A DNA stretch of 64,000 nt from Halobacillus hunanensis (lineage in GTDB: Bacteria; Bacillota; Bacilli; Bacillales; Halobacillaceae), in NCBI RefSeq assembly GCF_900166655.1, contig NZ_FVZB01000007.1:124001-188000 (forward strand), in the 5' to 3' direction. Positions within the stretch are counted from its first letter, which is position 1. The number at the start of each line of letters is the position of its first letter. A model generated the notes under the pieces. It made no database searches. It worked only from the letters and a program-made list of their open reading frames with translations, and was not told the origin of the DNA. Shown in pieces: positions 41,205 through 50,003 of this stretch. The position numbers and the translations under genes were made by a program.

Positions 41205-44125
41205 AAATACTGGACTTACATATTTATGGATTTGGAAAATGGCGTGATTACTCGATGACATTGCCAGACAGTAACCTTGTGGTGATTGCCGGTGATAATG
41301 AAGCTGGAAAGTCTACCATACGAACATTTATCTTATTTGTTTTATTCGGCCTGCCCCCGAAGAAGCGAGTTCTTTATCAGCCGAAAATGGGAGGACCCGT
41401 GGGAGGGAAGCTCACGTTACAAACGGAAGAGTACGGAGCAGTAACAATCGAACGTGTTCATGACCGTAATCAAGGTGCTGCAATCTGCCGTCTTGCTAAT
41501 GGTGAAGAGAGGGGGGAAGGTTTTCTAAGAAGCCTCACCTCGCATATGTCTCAGGCAGCTTATCAGTCTATTTACAGCTTCGATGCAGAAGATCTAACAG
41601 AATTGCATGGCGTAAATGGAGAGGAATTAGGCGAGGTACTGATTAGTGTTGGATTGACAGGTTCTGATTTGATCTATCAAACCGACAAACTGCTTGAAAA
41701 GGAACTCGACAGCCGCTTCAAGCCAAAGGGCAAGAAGCCGCTTCTTAATCAGCAGCTTGATTCTTTGGATGCAGCTGATAAACAATGGCTTACTTCTGAA
41801 CGTGAAGTGGGGCAGTATCAGCAGCTGTTAGATGAACAGCGCGAGTTAATGATGGAACGAGAGGCATTAGAAGAACGGATTCATCAGCTTCGTTTAAAAC
41901 GATCAAGTTTTCAACAGTTGAAAAAAGTACTTCCTGTTGTTCAGGAGTACCATCAGCTCGTTTGGAAACTGAAAGAGAGTCAGCGCAGCTCTTTTCCTGA
42001 AAACGGTACAGAACGAATGCACCAAATTCAGGAAAAACTGCTGCCGTTAGAGAGCGAACAGCAATTTGTTCAAGCGAAACTTTCGGAGGCCAGGCAGAGC
42101 CAGGAGGATCTGCAAACTGTTTCTTCAACCTTCCTAAACGAAGCGAGAACAATAGCAGAAACGAAAACTGTCTATTATCAAGTTGAACAGGATATTGAGC
42201 GGCTGCAAGTTAGTATCGAGAGATGGGAGCAACGAATCCAGGCAGAACTTAATGAATTAAACCTAGGCATGGATAGATCAGCTTTTCGTGAATTTGATTT
42301 TCCTTTTTATATAGAAGAAACGTGGCGAAGTATCAAACATGAGGCCGATCATATGAATGAAGAAGCGGCTGCGATTGACAAAGAATTGAACGCTTTGGAT
42401 GCTCAACAACGGTGGCTGGAAGATCAAATGGAGAAACTCGAGCGAGAACAGCCTGATACAGAACAAGTAACGGACTGCCAGCAGGTTGTCCATTCCTATG
42501 TGCCATCAGCGTCTGAAGCGGCGGGGGATTGGTCCTCCTCCGTGCAGCAAAAACAGAGCGCGAGCCGTCGCTCGTTCATTGCTTCCATCGTAGTTCTTGC
42601 AGCGGGAGCAGCAGCTGCTTTCATCGCCTCGAGCTTGTTGCTGTTGTTAGTTGGGTTAATCATGAGCGGGATTTGTGCGGGGACGGGTCTGTTCTTCAGA
42701 CAAGCAGCTCGCGATTACGAACAGATGCTTGCCAGAATTGATCGGCAGCCTACGTACCGTATAAGTGAGTCGGATTTCTTACATGCTAAAGAGGTGGTTG
42801 AGCGTTATGAGCGGACGAAAGCGGAGTATGCTCATAGTAACGAGCGCTGGAAGCAGGTAAATCATGAGTCGCTGCTAGTCCATGAGAAACAGCATAACGT
42901 ATCTGAGCGGAGAAAACGTTTAACGACACGAATCAACGAACAGACGACGCTCTATCCTTTTTTATCCTCATTGAAACCCACTCATTGGGAGCAGCTCTTT
43001 CAGTTGTTGAAACAAACGAAAGAAAAGCAAAAAGACATGGATAGTTTAAAGGAAGAACTTACAGCTGCCCAACTGCGAAAACAAGAGATTGAGCAGGATG
43101 TAAAAGCTTTTTTTACGGCGATAAACTGGAAGGACGTACACACGGACATGTCCGAGAATTTTCGCCAACTTGAGAAGTGGATCAACACACAGCAAGCCAC
43201 CATTTCAGAAAGCAAACGTCTTCAGGAAGAGATCGACCGTTTAGAACAAGATCTTGACTATCTCGACCATCAAATTACACCGTTCTCTGCAGAAAAATCA
43301 GGATTGCTTGCAAAGGCCGATGCACATGACCTTGACGATTTTTATGAAAAAATGCAAGTGGCAGAACAGTATCGGGAAAGAATGCAGCGTAAGGAACAAT
43401 TAGTTGTTCAAATAGAAGGGGTGTTGAATAGACACGACCAGGAGGCATTTAAGGTCTGGAAAGCTACGAAAGACCCTTCAGAGCTCGAAGTGGAGCTGGA
43501 GGAAACGGATCGAGAACTCCAATCGGCTGTTGAAGAGCAGAACACTCTCATGGAGGACATCGCAGCAAGAAAACATCGTCTGGATTTACTTGAAAGTTCA
43601 GAGCAGCATTCCAAGCATTTGCATCAGCTGGCTAATCAGCGTGATGCCTTTCAGGAACAGGCAAAGGAATGGGCAGTTTATCAAATGGCCTCTAGAATCT
43701 TAAAGACCACCAAAACGCGTTATCAAGAAAATCACTTACCAACTGTTATCAAGCGGGCAGGGGACTTTTTTAGACGGCTGACGTTTGACAAGTATACGCG
43801 ATTATTTATCGATCCTGAGATTGGCGGACTCAACGTCGAAGATCAACTGGGTCATGTGTATGAGACCAGTGAATTGTCGAGAGGTACCGCTGATCAATTG
43901 TACGTAGCTCTCAGGCTGGCTTTAGGAGCTTCCATGTCTGAAACGATACAGGTGCCATTTATTGTCGATGATGCGTTTGTGCACTTTGATGAAGGAAGAC
44001 GTGAGGTAATGATGGATCTTCTGGCATCGTTATCTCATAGCAATCAAATTATTCTGTTTACTTATCAAAAGGAGCTTGCAGAGAAGTGGAATGGATCCTT
44101 TTTGCCCTATAAACGATATATATGA
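41201..44125 (+). CDS. yhaN: YhaN: SbcC/Rad50-like ATPase with membrane hairpin
   Basis: 974 residues. N-terminal P-loop GDNEAGKSTIRTFILFVLFG (about 30-49), long coiled coils (about 180-440 and 500-850), and C-terminal signature and Walker B regions TSELSRGTADQLYVALRLALGAS and VPFIVDDAFVHFDEGRR. Two hydrophobic helices interrupt the coiled coil at about 449-495 (RRSFIASIVVLAAGAAAAF...), as in B. subtilis YhaN, so the complex may sit at the membrane. It is coupled to yhaO. Confidence 0.92.
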   Translation: MKILDLHIYGFGKWRDYSMTLPDSNLVVIAGDNEAGKSTIRTFILFVLFGLPPKKRVLYQPKMGGPVGGKLTLQTEEYGAVTIERVHDRNQGAAICRLANGEERGEGFLRSLTSHMSQAAYQSIYSFDAEDLTELHGVNGEELGEVLISVGLTGSDLIYQTDKLLEKELDSRFKPKGKKPLLNQQLDSLDAADKQWLTSEREVGQYQQLLDEQRELMMEREALEERIHQLRLKRSSFQQLKKVLPVVQEYHQLVWKLKESQRSSFPENGTERMHQIQEKLLPLESEQQFVQAKLSEARQSQEDLQTVSSTFLNEARTIAETKTVYYQVEQDIERLQVSIERWEQRIQAELNELNLGMDRSAFREFDFPFYIEETWRSIKHEADHMNEEAAAIDKELNALDAQQRWLEDQMEKLEREQPDTEQVTDCQQVVHSYVPSASEAAGDWSSSVQQKQSASRRSFIASIVVLAAGAAAAFIASSLLLLLVGLIMSGICAGTGLFFRQAARDYEQMLARIDRQPTYRISESDFLHAKEVVERYERTKAEYAHSNERWKQVNHESLLVHEKQHNVSERRKRLTTRINEQTTLYPFLSSLKPTHWEQLFQLLKQTKEKQKDMDSLKEELTAAQLRKQEIEQDVKAFFTAINWKDVHTDMSENFRQLEKWINTQQATISESKRLQEEIDRLEQDLDYLDHQITPFSAEKSGLLAKADAHDLDDFYEKMQVAEQYRERMQRKEQLVVQIEGVLNRHDQEAFKVWKATKDPSELEVELEETDRELQSAVEEQNTLMEDIAARKHRLDLLESSEQHSKHLHQLANQRDAFQEQAKEWAVYQMASRILKTTKTRYQENHLPTVIKRAGDFFRRLTFDKYTRLFIDPEIGGLNVEDQLGHVYETSELSRGTADQLYVALRLALGASMSETIQVPFIVDDAFVHFDEGRREVMMDLLASLSHSNQIILFTYQKELAEKWNGSFLPYKRYI

Positions 44126-44206
44126 AGGATAAGGTCGCAAATTGCTAATATTAATGATAAAATGTGTTCAGATTAAAAAGATGATATAGCAAATGGAGGG
44201 TTTCCA

Positions 44207-44767
44207 TTGCCAGAAAAGCATACACAAGACTGGACAAATTATGAAGAAACCATTGAAAAATTTATTCAGGTGATAGCAAAAAACATGAGCCTTTACGGTG
44301 TGACTCCATCTATTGGACGCTTGTACGGGGTGCTTTATTTTGAAGAAGACCCGATGACACTTGATGACATGCGTGCGGCTCTCGAAATGAGTAAGACGAG
44401 TATGTCTACAGGCGTGAGAGCTTTATCTGATATGAAAATGGTGGAGCCAGCCTTTAAAAAAGGGGTGCGGAAAGATTTATACAAATCGGAGGAAGATTGG
44501 TATAAGTCGTTCACTTCCTTGTTTGGAAGCCGCTGGAGACACCATACAGAAACGAATATTGAAGAAGCGGATGAAGCGATTCAAGAGTTACTGCAAATTA
44601 AAGAGCAGACAGAAGATGTATCTTTAAAGGAGAAGATAGATTCAGACATTGACCGTCTTCATTATGCCCAGAACTATTATCGCTGGCTTATGCGGTTTAT
44701 TCATGTTGTAGAGTCCGGGGAAATTTTTCAGTATGTTCCTAAGATTGATCAAAAACATAGCGAGTAA
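44207..44767 (+). CDS. gbsR: GbsR/MarR-family choline- or osmo-responsive regulator
   Basis: 186 residues with a TTG start 6 nt after GGAGGG. The winged helix (MTLDDMRAALEMSKTSMSTGVRALSDMKMVEPAFKKGVRKDLYKSEEDWYKSF) is that of the GbsR family, which controls betaine synthesis and uptake in B. subtilis. It shares this core with the second paralogue at 49212. It sits between yhaN and yhaM, where B. subtilis has no regulator, so it has entered this block. Its targets are not adjacent. Confidence 0.85.
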   Translation: MPEKHTQDWTNYEETIEKFIQVIAKNMSLYGVTPSIGRLYGVLYFEEDPMTLDDMRAALEMSKTSMSTGVRALSDMKMVEPAFKKGVRKDLYKSEEDWYKSFTSLFGSRWRHHTETNIEEADEAIQELLQIKEQTEDVSLKEKIDSDIDRLHYAQNYYRWLMRFIHVVESGEIFQYVPKIDQKHSE

Positions 44768-44799
44768 AAGAGCTGTCTAACTCTAAGGCAGCTCTTCTG
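44767..44799 (+). terminator. Terminator after the gbsR-like gene
   Basis: AAGAGCTG and CAGCTCTT form the stem with a TCT...AGG inner pair; the T tail is short. Confidence 0.65.
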
Positions 44800-44904
44800 A
44801 GTACATGACATACAAGACTGTTCCAACTTCTAATCCAAGAAATAAACGTGAGCGGATAGAAGCCTTCTTTGGAATGGTCTTTTTATTTAGGGAGGAGAGT
44901 TCGT

Positions 44905-45849
44905 ATGAAGAAAGGAATCGCACAGCACAAGTTAGGGGAGATGTTTGATTATTTTCTATTAATTAAATCCGCTGTCAAAGGGGTAGCGAGCAACAATAAG
45001 CCATTTCTTACATTAATATTAGCTGATACATCAGGAGAAATCGATGCAAAGCTTTGGGAGGCAACTCCAGAGGATGAAGCGCTCTTTCAACAAGGAGAGC
45101 TAGTCAAAGTCCAAGGAGATGTAGGCCAATTTCGTAATAAACCGCAGCTGAAGATTCAAAGTATCAGACCGGTACAGTCGACGGATGGTGTACAGGCCAC
45201 TGATTTTATGGCGAAAGCTCCGGTGAATAAGGAAGATTTGATGGAACGATTAACGGAAGCCATTTTTGAGATGAAAAATCCTTCCATTCAACGCATTACG
45301 AGACATTTTCTAAAAACCTATCAAGATGATTTGTTAAGCTATCCCGCAGCGGTAAGAAACCACCATGAGTACGTATCTGGGCTGGCGCATCATATTGTCT
45401 CGATGTTGAATATAGGAAAGCAATTGTCGATCCTTTACCCGGATATTAATCAGGACTTGTTGTATGCGGGAATCATTTTGCACGATCTTGGGAAACTCAA
45501 GGAGCTTTCCGGACCAACGTCCCCGAGCTACACGCTTGAGGGAAAGCTGATTGGACATATTCCAATGATGGTAGAGGAAATTCGTGTGGCTGCAGATGAA
45601 TTGCAAATCGAAGGAGAAGAGGTCACCATTTTGCAGCACATGATTCTAAGTCATCACGGTAAATCTGAATGGGGCAGTCCAAAGCCTCCTTTAGTGCGAG
45701 AGGCTGAATTGCTGCACCAAATTGATATGCTTGATGCAGGTATGAATATGTTAAATAGGTCGCTTAAAAAAGTAGGTCCAGGAGAATTTACGGAGAAGAT
45801 TTATGCTATGGATCAGCGTTCCTTTTATAAACCAACGTTTGAGGAATAA
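44905..45849 (+). CDS. yhaM: 3'-5' exoribonuclease YhaM
   Basis: 314 residues from ATG 44905, after GGGAGGAGAG; the frame extends upstream to 44869. An N-terminal OB-fold (about 15-95, GEIDAKLWEA) binds the nucleic acid. The HD domain follows: HHEYVSGLAHHIV, ILHDLGKLKEL and ILSHHGKSEWG, with Asp in QIDMLDAG. YhaM trims RNA and single-stranded DNA from the 3' end. The usual neighbour yhaN is separated here by a regulator gene. Confidence 0.94.
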   Translation: MKKGIAQHKLGEMFDYFLLIKSAVKGVASNNKPFLTLILADTSGEIDAKLWEATPEDEALFQQGELVKVQGDVGQFRNKPQLKIQSIRPVQSTDGVQATDFMAKAPVNKEDLMERLTEAIFEMKNPSIQRITRHFLKTYQDDLLSYPAAVRNHHEYVSGLAHHIVSMLNIGKQLSILYPDINQDLLYAGIILHDLGKLKELSGPTSPSYTLEGKLIGHIPMMVEEIRVAADELQIEGEEVTILQHMILSHHGKSEWGSPKPPLVREAELLHQIDMLDAGMNMLNRSLKKVGPGEFTEKIYAMDQRSFYKPTFEE

Positions 45850-45866
45850 AGAAAGAGGATAGAAAG

Positions 45867-45959
45867 GTGAAATGGCGGGATCAAAACTTGAAGATTCGTC
45901 TATTTGGCGAGGGAACGATTTTTGTGAAAATAGAAAAACAAGCCTTGTCTAATTTCTGA
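45867..45959 (+). pseudogene. Possible N-terminal remnant of an MFS transporter
   Basis: A 30-codon frame from GTG 45867 reads MKWRDQNLKIRLFGEG, matching my recollection of the start of one group of Bacillus MFS transporters (x-W-D-x-N-L-K-I-R-L-x-G-E), then diverges and stops. AGAAAGG lies just upstream. It could also be chance or a true small peptide. Confidence 0.3.
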
Positions 45960-46015
45960 TCATATCAGATCACGTTGATTCATAGAATAGTGATAAATGG
46001 GACAGGGAGGATATC

Positions 46016-46213
46016 ATGATGATCTTTGGTATTCCAATTTGGGTATATTTCTGTATTGTATTTATTTTTGTGAGTGGTTTTATGGCTTTTCGGGCGATGA
46101 GGGCTGAGCAAAGGGTGGAACAGCAATTTATAGAGCGTGAGGGACGAGTCTATTTGAAAAGAATGTATGAAGAGAAAGAAAAACGTAACAAAGGAGCAAG
46201 GGACGTTGGGTAA
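46016..46213 (+). CDS. yhaL: YhaL-like small sporulation-region membrane protein
   Basis: 65 residues behind AGGGAGG. A single N-terminal helix (IPIWVYFCIVFIFVSGFMAF) is followed by a charged, basic tail with FIEREGRVYLKRMYEEKEKR. Size, topology and location between yhaM and prsA match YhaL of B. subtilis. The function is unknown. Confidence 0.8.
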   Translation: MMIFGIPIWVYFCIVFIFVSGFMAFRAMRAEQRVEQQFIEREGRVYLKRMYEEKEKRNKGARDVG

Positions 46214-46243
46214 GCGTTACTTGAGCAGTTGAATAGAAATAAG

Positions 46244-46275
46244 AAAAGCCAGGTGAGATTCCACCTGGCTTTTTC
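46244..46275. terminator. Bidirectional terminator between yhaL and prsA
   Basis: AAAAGCCAGGTG and CACCTGGCTTTT form a perfect stem with A and T runs on both sides. Confidence 0.93.
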
Positions 46276-46279
46276 ATGC

Positions 46280-47293
46280 TTATTCACTTGATTTGTTTTC
46301 TTCAGAGGAACTTTGTTCTCCTTCAGCGTTGCCTTCTTTAGAAGATTCGTCAGATTTACTTTCTTCTTTATTGCCTTCAGAGCTATTTCCTTGTTCAGAT
46401 CCTTCAGAAGAGTCTCCGCCGCCTTCGCTCTTAGGAGGCTCTGGCTGCTTAAATAAATCTTTGAATTGATCAAGCTTCACGTCGATTTCTGCTTCTTTCA
46501 TAAGTTTATCCATTTTCGCTTGCAGTTGCTGCTGGCTTACTTTTTGACTAACGAGTGTACGCTTAATTTCTTTCTTCGCTTCTTCGTACGATTTTACATC
46601 TTCAACTTTACGCTTGTCCGTTACTTTAATAATATGATATCCAAACTGTGTCTTAACAGGATCACTTATTTCGCCAACTTCTAAACCGTAAGCAGCGTCT
46701 TCAAACTTAGGAGCCATTTTACCAGGTCCGAAGTAACCTAACTTACCGCCTTTTTTGGCAGACCCATCTTTTGAATATTCACTAGCCAGTGTTCCGAAAT
46801 CCTCACCGTCTTCAAGCTTTTGTTTCACTTCTTTAGCAGTCTTTTCATCAGACACTAAAATGTGACTCGCTTGTACTTCGGTCTTCATACGCTCATAGTA
46901 TTGCTTCATTTCTTCTTCTGATATATCTACTTCTTCAGCCGCAGCTTGTTCCTGTAGAAGACTTAAACGAATAACTTCCTTAAAGGCTTCTTCATCTGAG
47001 AAACCGGCTTGCTGAAGTACCGTCTGAAACTTATCACCGTATTGTTCTTTAAGGTTTTCTAACTCCGCATTGACGGCCTCATCAGAAACCTCATAATTAG
47101 CTGCTAATACTTCTTCCATTACTAGCTGTTGTAAAACTTGGTCGCCATGCTTATTCTTAAGCTCTTGATAAAATTCTTCCTTCGTTACTTCTCCTCCGCT
47201 TGTTTCTACCACTGTTTTTGAATCTCCAGAGGAACAAGCAGATAATGTAAATACACTTGCTGCAAGGGCAGCCGTTATAGCCAATTTCTTCAT
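46280..47293 (-). CDS. prsA: Foldase PrsA, peptidyl-prolyl isomerase lipoprotein
   Basis: 337 residues. The signal peptide ends in lipobox LSAC. An N-terminal SurA-like chaperone region precedes the parvulin domain (VQASHILVSDEKTAKEVKQ..., GGKLGYFGPGKMAPKFEDAAYGL, FGYHIIKV; about 135-225). The last 50 residues are an unusual Ser/Glu/Gly-rich acidic tail (GGGDSSEGSEQGNSSEG), not present in the B. subtilis protein as I recall it. PrsA folds exported proteins outside the membrane and supports cell-wall enzymes. Confidence 0.95.
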   Translation of the reverse strand: MKKLAITAALAASVFTLSACSSGDSKTVVETSGGEVTKEEFYQELKNKHGDQVLQQLVMEEVLAANYEVSDEAVNAELENLKEQYGDKFQTVLQQAGFSDEEAFKEVIRLSLLQEQAAAEEVDISEEEMKQYYERMKTEVQASHILVSDEKTAKEVKQKLEDGEDFGTLASEYSKDGSAKKGGKLGYFGPGKMAPKFEDAAYGLEVGEISDPVKTQFGYHIIKVTDKRKVEDVKSYEEAKKEIKRTLVSQKVSQQQLQAKMDKLMKEAEIDVKLDQFKDLFKQPEPPKSEGGGDSSEGSEQGNSSEGNKEESKSDESSKEGNAEGEQSSSEENKSSE

Positions 47294-47489
47294 GATACGT
47301 ACACTCCTCGAACAATTTGGTAGTCTTTCTTCACGTAGAGGTTTAACAGCCCATGAGTTAATATAACATATTTTACCTCAGCTATTCCACAAGAAGTGTA
47401 AAAAATCAGAAGAAGTCTAGGTGCGGGCCCATTCACATCTGATTTTTATCGCATAGGATGTCATATGTCTCAAGGTTGGGGGTGAGTTT

Positions 47490-47573
47490 ATGAGTTACGG
47501 ATATGGTGGTGGATTTGCGTTAATCGTAGTTTTATTTATCTTGCTCATCATCGTAGGTGCAGCATGGATGTAA
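47490..47573 (+). CDS. YjcZ-family sporulation peptide, 27 residues
   Basis: MSYGYGGGFALIVVLFILLI and a short GAAWM end, the common YjcZ/SscA-like format: a Gly/Tyr start and one helix. GTTGGGGGTGAG supplies a ribosome binding site 6 nt before ATG. Relatives are small spore-coat or spore-membrane peptides. A strong terminator follows. Confidence 0.85.
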   Translation: MSYGYGGGFALIVVLFILLIIVGAAWM

Positions 47574-47582
47574 TTTGATATG

Positions 47583-47622
47583 AAAAACAGGCTATGTTTA
47601 TTTTTGGAACATAGCCTGTTTG
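47583..47622. terminator. Terminator after the YjcZ gene
   Basis: AAACAGGCTATGTT and AACATAGCCTGTTT are a perfect 14-bp inverted repeat with an A run before it, usable for the convergent small gene as well. Confidence 0.92.
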
Positions 47623-47623
47623 A

Positions 47624-47806
47624 TTACATATGGTTGAGTACATCTACATAGGAAGTGATCAGCAGAATGGTGATCAATACGTTGATTGTTCGAAATACTC
47701 GTGATTGCTTTTCAGTGGACATCTTAGTTTTTAAACACAAGGAATGAGTGAGAGAATTGAATACAAATAAGACGATTAGTCCGTAAATAATAAATACGAA
47801 TGCCAC
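47624..47806 (-). CDS. Small two-helix membrane protein, 60 residues
   Basis: ATG 47806 follows AAAGGAGG. Helices at about 3-18 and 41-57 flank a basic middle (CLKTKMSTEKQSRVFR). No family is recognised. It occupies a place near the yhaK position of B. subtilis. Confidence 0.6.
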   Translation of the reverse strand: MAFVFIIYGLIVLFVFNSLTHSLCLKTKMSTEKQSRVFRTINVLITILLITSYVDVLNHM

Positions 47807-47972
47807 GATGAAGAACCTCCTTTATTCCTATTAACCTACTCTATCAAAATTTTGTCACCTTGAACAGAAGAAACCTTTAAAGAGCTCGTTCCAAAAATTT
47901 AACGAATGAATATACGGTGAATCACTTAACGGATGATATGCTGTTCATTATGTATAATGGACAAGTATTTTT

Positions 47973-48013
47973 AAAAAAAAGCGCCTGCTCTTATCATTAT
48001 AAGAGCGGCGCTT
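47973..48013 (-). terminator. Terminator of the DUF3267 gene
   Basis: On the minus strand AAGCGCCGCTCTTAT pairs with ATAAGAGCAGGCGCTT, followed by eight T. Confidence 0.92.
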
Positions 48014-48021
48014 ATGATTTA

Positions 48022-48570
48022 TTACAATTCTGGTCTTTGAATCAGAATATCGTAGCCGTTTTTAGAATTGGCAATCACACAGCGGCGCGGTGCTCGCGCA
48101 AACTGGTTTAAATAAAGAAAGTCGGGAAGTGAAAGTCCAATATTAACAGCGGCGAATATGACCAGGTAGGCAAAGTAGCCTGGAAAAATTACGCTCATCA
48201 TCAAAGCCGGCACAGTAATTAGCAATGTAGGTGCCATGGCCATAATGATTGAAGTTTGTTTAGAAAGCTTTGACGTACACTGATACGTGAAAGTTGGTGT
48301 AATTCTGTTTCTGAATTTGAACGTTACGCGAACACGTTTATATAGTAATACCAATGGTAAAATATGCATAAGCCGGTGTATCGCAGGTAAGAGAAATAAC
48401 CCTATCAATAAGGGAATAAATCCAAGATCAATCATCTGAGTCGTTTCATGGATGATGGATAATGGAAGGTAGATTACTAGAAAAGACATTAGTCCAGTTA
48501 ATAGTGATAGTAAGCAGACACGATTGAAACCGAACTCTTTGTTAATATTTACTGATTTCCAGCAATTCAT
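48022..48570 (-). CDS. yhaJ: DUF3267 membrane metallopeptidase-like protein (YhaJ-like)
   Basis: 182 residues, four helices. The motif HRLMHILPL (HxxxH in a membrane helix) together with NIGLSLPDFLYLNQFARAPRRCVI fits DUF3267, a group with a site-2-protease-like look but no proven activity. GGAGG precedes the ATG. Its place between prsA and yhaI matches yhaJ of B. subtilis. Confidence 0.78.
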   Translation of the reverse strand: MNCWKSVNINKEFGFNRVCLLSLLTGLMSFLVIYLPLSIIHETTQMIDLGFIPLLIGLFLLPAIHRLMHILPLVLLYKRVRVTFKFRNRITPTFTYQCTSKLSKQTSIIMAMAPTLLITVPALMMSVIFPGYFAYLVIFAAVNIGLSLPDFLYLNQFARAPRRCVIANSKNGYDILIQRPEL

Positions 48571-48803
48571 GATAGAATCCTCCTTTGCGAAACAAAAAAT
48601 ACTGTGATTTGTTTTAAAATATCGGTATGATGAACTCGTAAGTGCTGTAGAGCTTTATAAGCACAAGACGTATGTTAGTATGTTTCGTATGAAAAATCAA
48701 TAGGTTTTTTACTAAAAAAATATTAATTTTTTCATCCATTTAAAAAGGCTTATACATACAGTAAAATATCATTGCTGTTGTGGGGAAAAGGAGGCAAGAA
48801 AAA

Positions 48804-49136
48804 GTGGAGAGAGAGGATTCTTATAAAGACCTTCATTTTCAAGTTCATCTCCTTTTGAATGTAAAAGAAATGAAGCATTATCCTTTTACTCAAATGGTCA
48901 TCAAGCACGGTTTAACCGAAGCGGAATATTTGGAAACGATCAGGTTATTTGAGGAACTTGAACATACATATGAGCAGGACCAGGAGGACGGGTTAATCGA
49001 TCATTCTCCTCTACTTATTCATTTCGCTGGAATGTTGTGTTATAAAATGCCGGTCGAAGCCACGATCATGGCTATGTATGAAGAGAACATACATCCATCT
49101 CTTACTGACCGATTATTAAAGCTAATCCGCATATAA
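48804..49136 (+). CDS. yhaI: YhaI-like protein (DUF1878)
   Basis: 110 residues from GTG 48804, about 9 nt after AAAGGAGG; an earlier in-frame GTG at 48780 lies before that site. All-helical; DLHFQVHLLLNVKEMKHYPFTQMVIKHGLTEAEY and AGMLCYKMPVEATIMAMYEE are typical. The function is unknown. Confidence 0.82.
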   Translation: MEREDSYKDLHFQVHLLLNVKEMKHYPFTQMVIKHGLTEAEYLETIRLFEELEHTYEQDQEDGLIDHSPLLIHFAGMLCYKMPVEATIMAMYEENIHPSLTDRLLKLIRI

Positions 49137-49175
49137 GAAAGCCCTTCCTTTAAAATAGGAAGGGCTCTCTTTATT
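49137..49175 (+). terminator. Terminator after yhaI
   Basis: GAAAGCCCTTCCT and AGGAAGGGCTCTC pair around TTAAAAT, followed by TTTATT. Confidence 0.85.
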
Positions 49176-49211
49176 GATATTTAATTGAAGTGGAGCATAA
49201 GCTTGAACATG

Positions 49212-49727
49212 TCAGGGTAAAGGTGTTTTATTACTAGGTTTGATTTCTTGAAATGTTTTAGAAATATAATGATGAAAACTGATCATATCTTCTATACGTT
49301 TCTGTAAATGGGCGGCCTCGGATCCAAGTTGGGCCTGATGAGAGCCGCTTTCCATTTGGTGATCAATAGCCTGAAGAGCAGCCATCTGGTCATGACTGGC
49401 ATCAAGCCACTTTTGTATATAGGAAGACATAAACTTTCTATATAAGTTTTCATCTGCTTGATAAAGGTCTTTTCTAACCCCTTTCTTCCACACGCGTTCG
49501 ACTAATCCTTGATCAACTAAATACCGGACACCGGTACTCATCGATGTTTTACTTTTCCCAAGGGCTTCGCTCATTTCATCGAGCGTCATAGGACGGTGAT
49601 GCAGGTAGAGCGTCACAAACAGGCGGGAATCCGCCAGGGACAAGCCAAACATTTCAAGTGTTTTAGAGAACTCTTGGATAACCTTGGTGTTAAAATGTTC
49701 AATAGTCTGATTAGAAGTAGATACCAT
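49212..49727 (-). CDS. GbsR-family regulator, divergent from opuA (OpuR/OpcR-like)
   Basis: 171 residues from ATG 49727, 5 nt after AAGGAGAG; the frame extends upstream to 49772. The winged helix reads MTLDEMSEALGKSKTSMSTGVRYLVDQGLVERVWKKGVRKDLYQADENLYRKF, close to the paralogue at 44207. It lies head to head with the opuA operon across a 276-bp gap holding a 28-bp palindrome, so it probably represses opuA and itself, as OpcR and related proteins do for opuC and opuB of Bacillus. Confidence 0.87.
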   Translation of the reverse strand: MVSTSNQTIEHFNTKVIQEFSKTLEMFGLSLADSRLFVTLYLHHRPMTLDEMSEALGKSKTSMSTGVRYLVDQGLVERVWKKGVRKDLYQADENLYRKFMSSYIQKWLDASHDQMAALQAIDHQMESGSHQAQLGSEAAHLQKRIEDMISFHHYISKTFQEIKPSNKTPLP

Positions 49728-49848
49728 TCGATCTCTCCTTGCCAAATAGGTTAATTTTACATTACTATACATGCCAAAAATTGAAAAATTACAGATAATG
49801 CAGAAAAACAGAGATATTTATCGAAATCTGTAGTTATTTCGTATTTTA

Positions 49849-49876
49849 ATTACGTACAGAATAAACTGTATGTAAT
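49849..49876. promoter_or_regulatory. 28-bp palindromic operator candidate in the opuA control region
   Basis: ATTACGTACAG (49849-49859) and CTGTATGTAAT (49866-49876) are inverted repeats with one mismatch and a 6-bp spacer. It lies between the divergent GbsR-like gene and opuAA, so the GbsR-like protein is the natural candidate to bind. Related half-sites (ATTACAG near 49789, CTGTAGTTAT near 49828) lie nearby. Confidence 0.6.
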
Positions 49877-50003
49877 TTTTGAACTTATTTATAAGAATTT
49901 ATCGTTTGAATTTTATATTGCAAATAGGTTACAGTGTATAAGGCGATGTAATGAGTACGTTGGTCGTACAATGACTGAACAATAAAAAGATGAGGTGAGA
50001 GAT

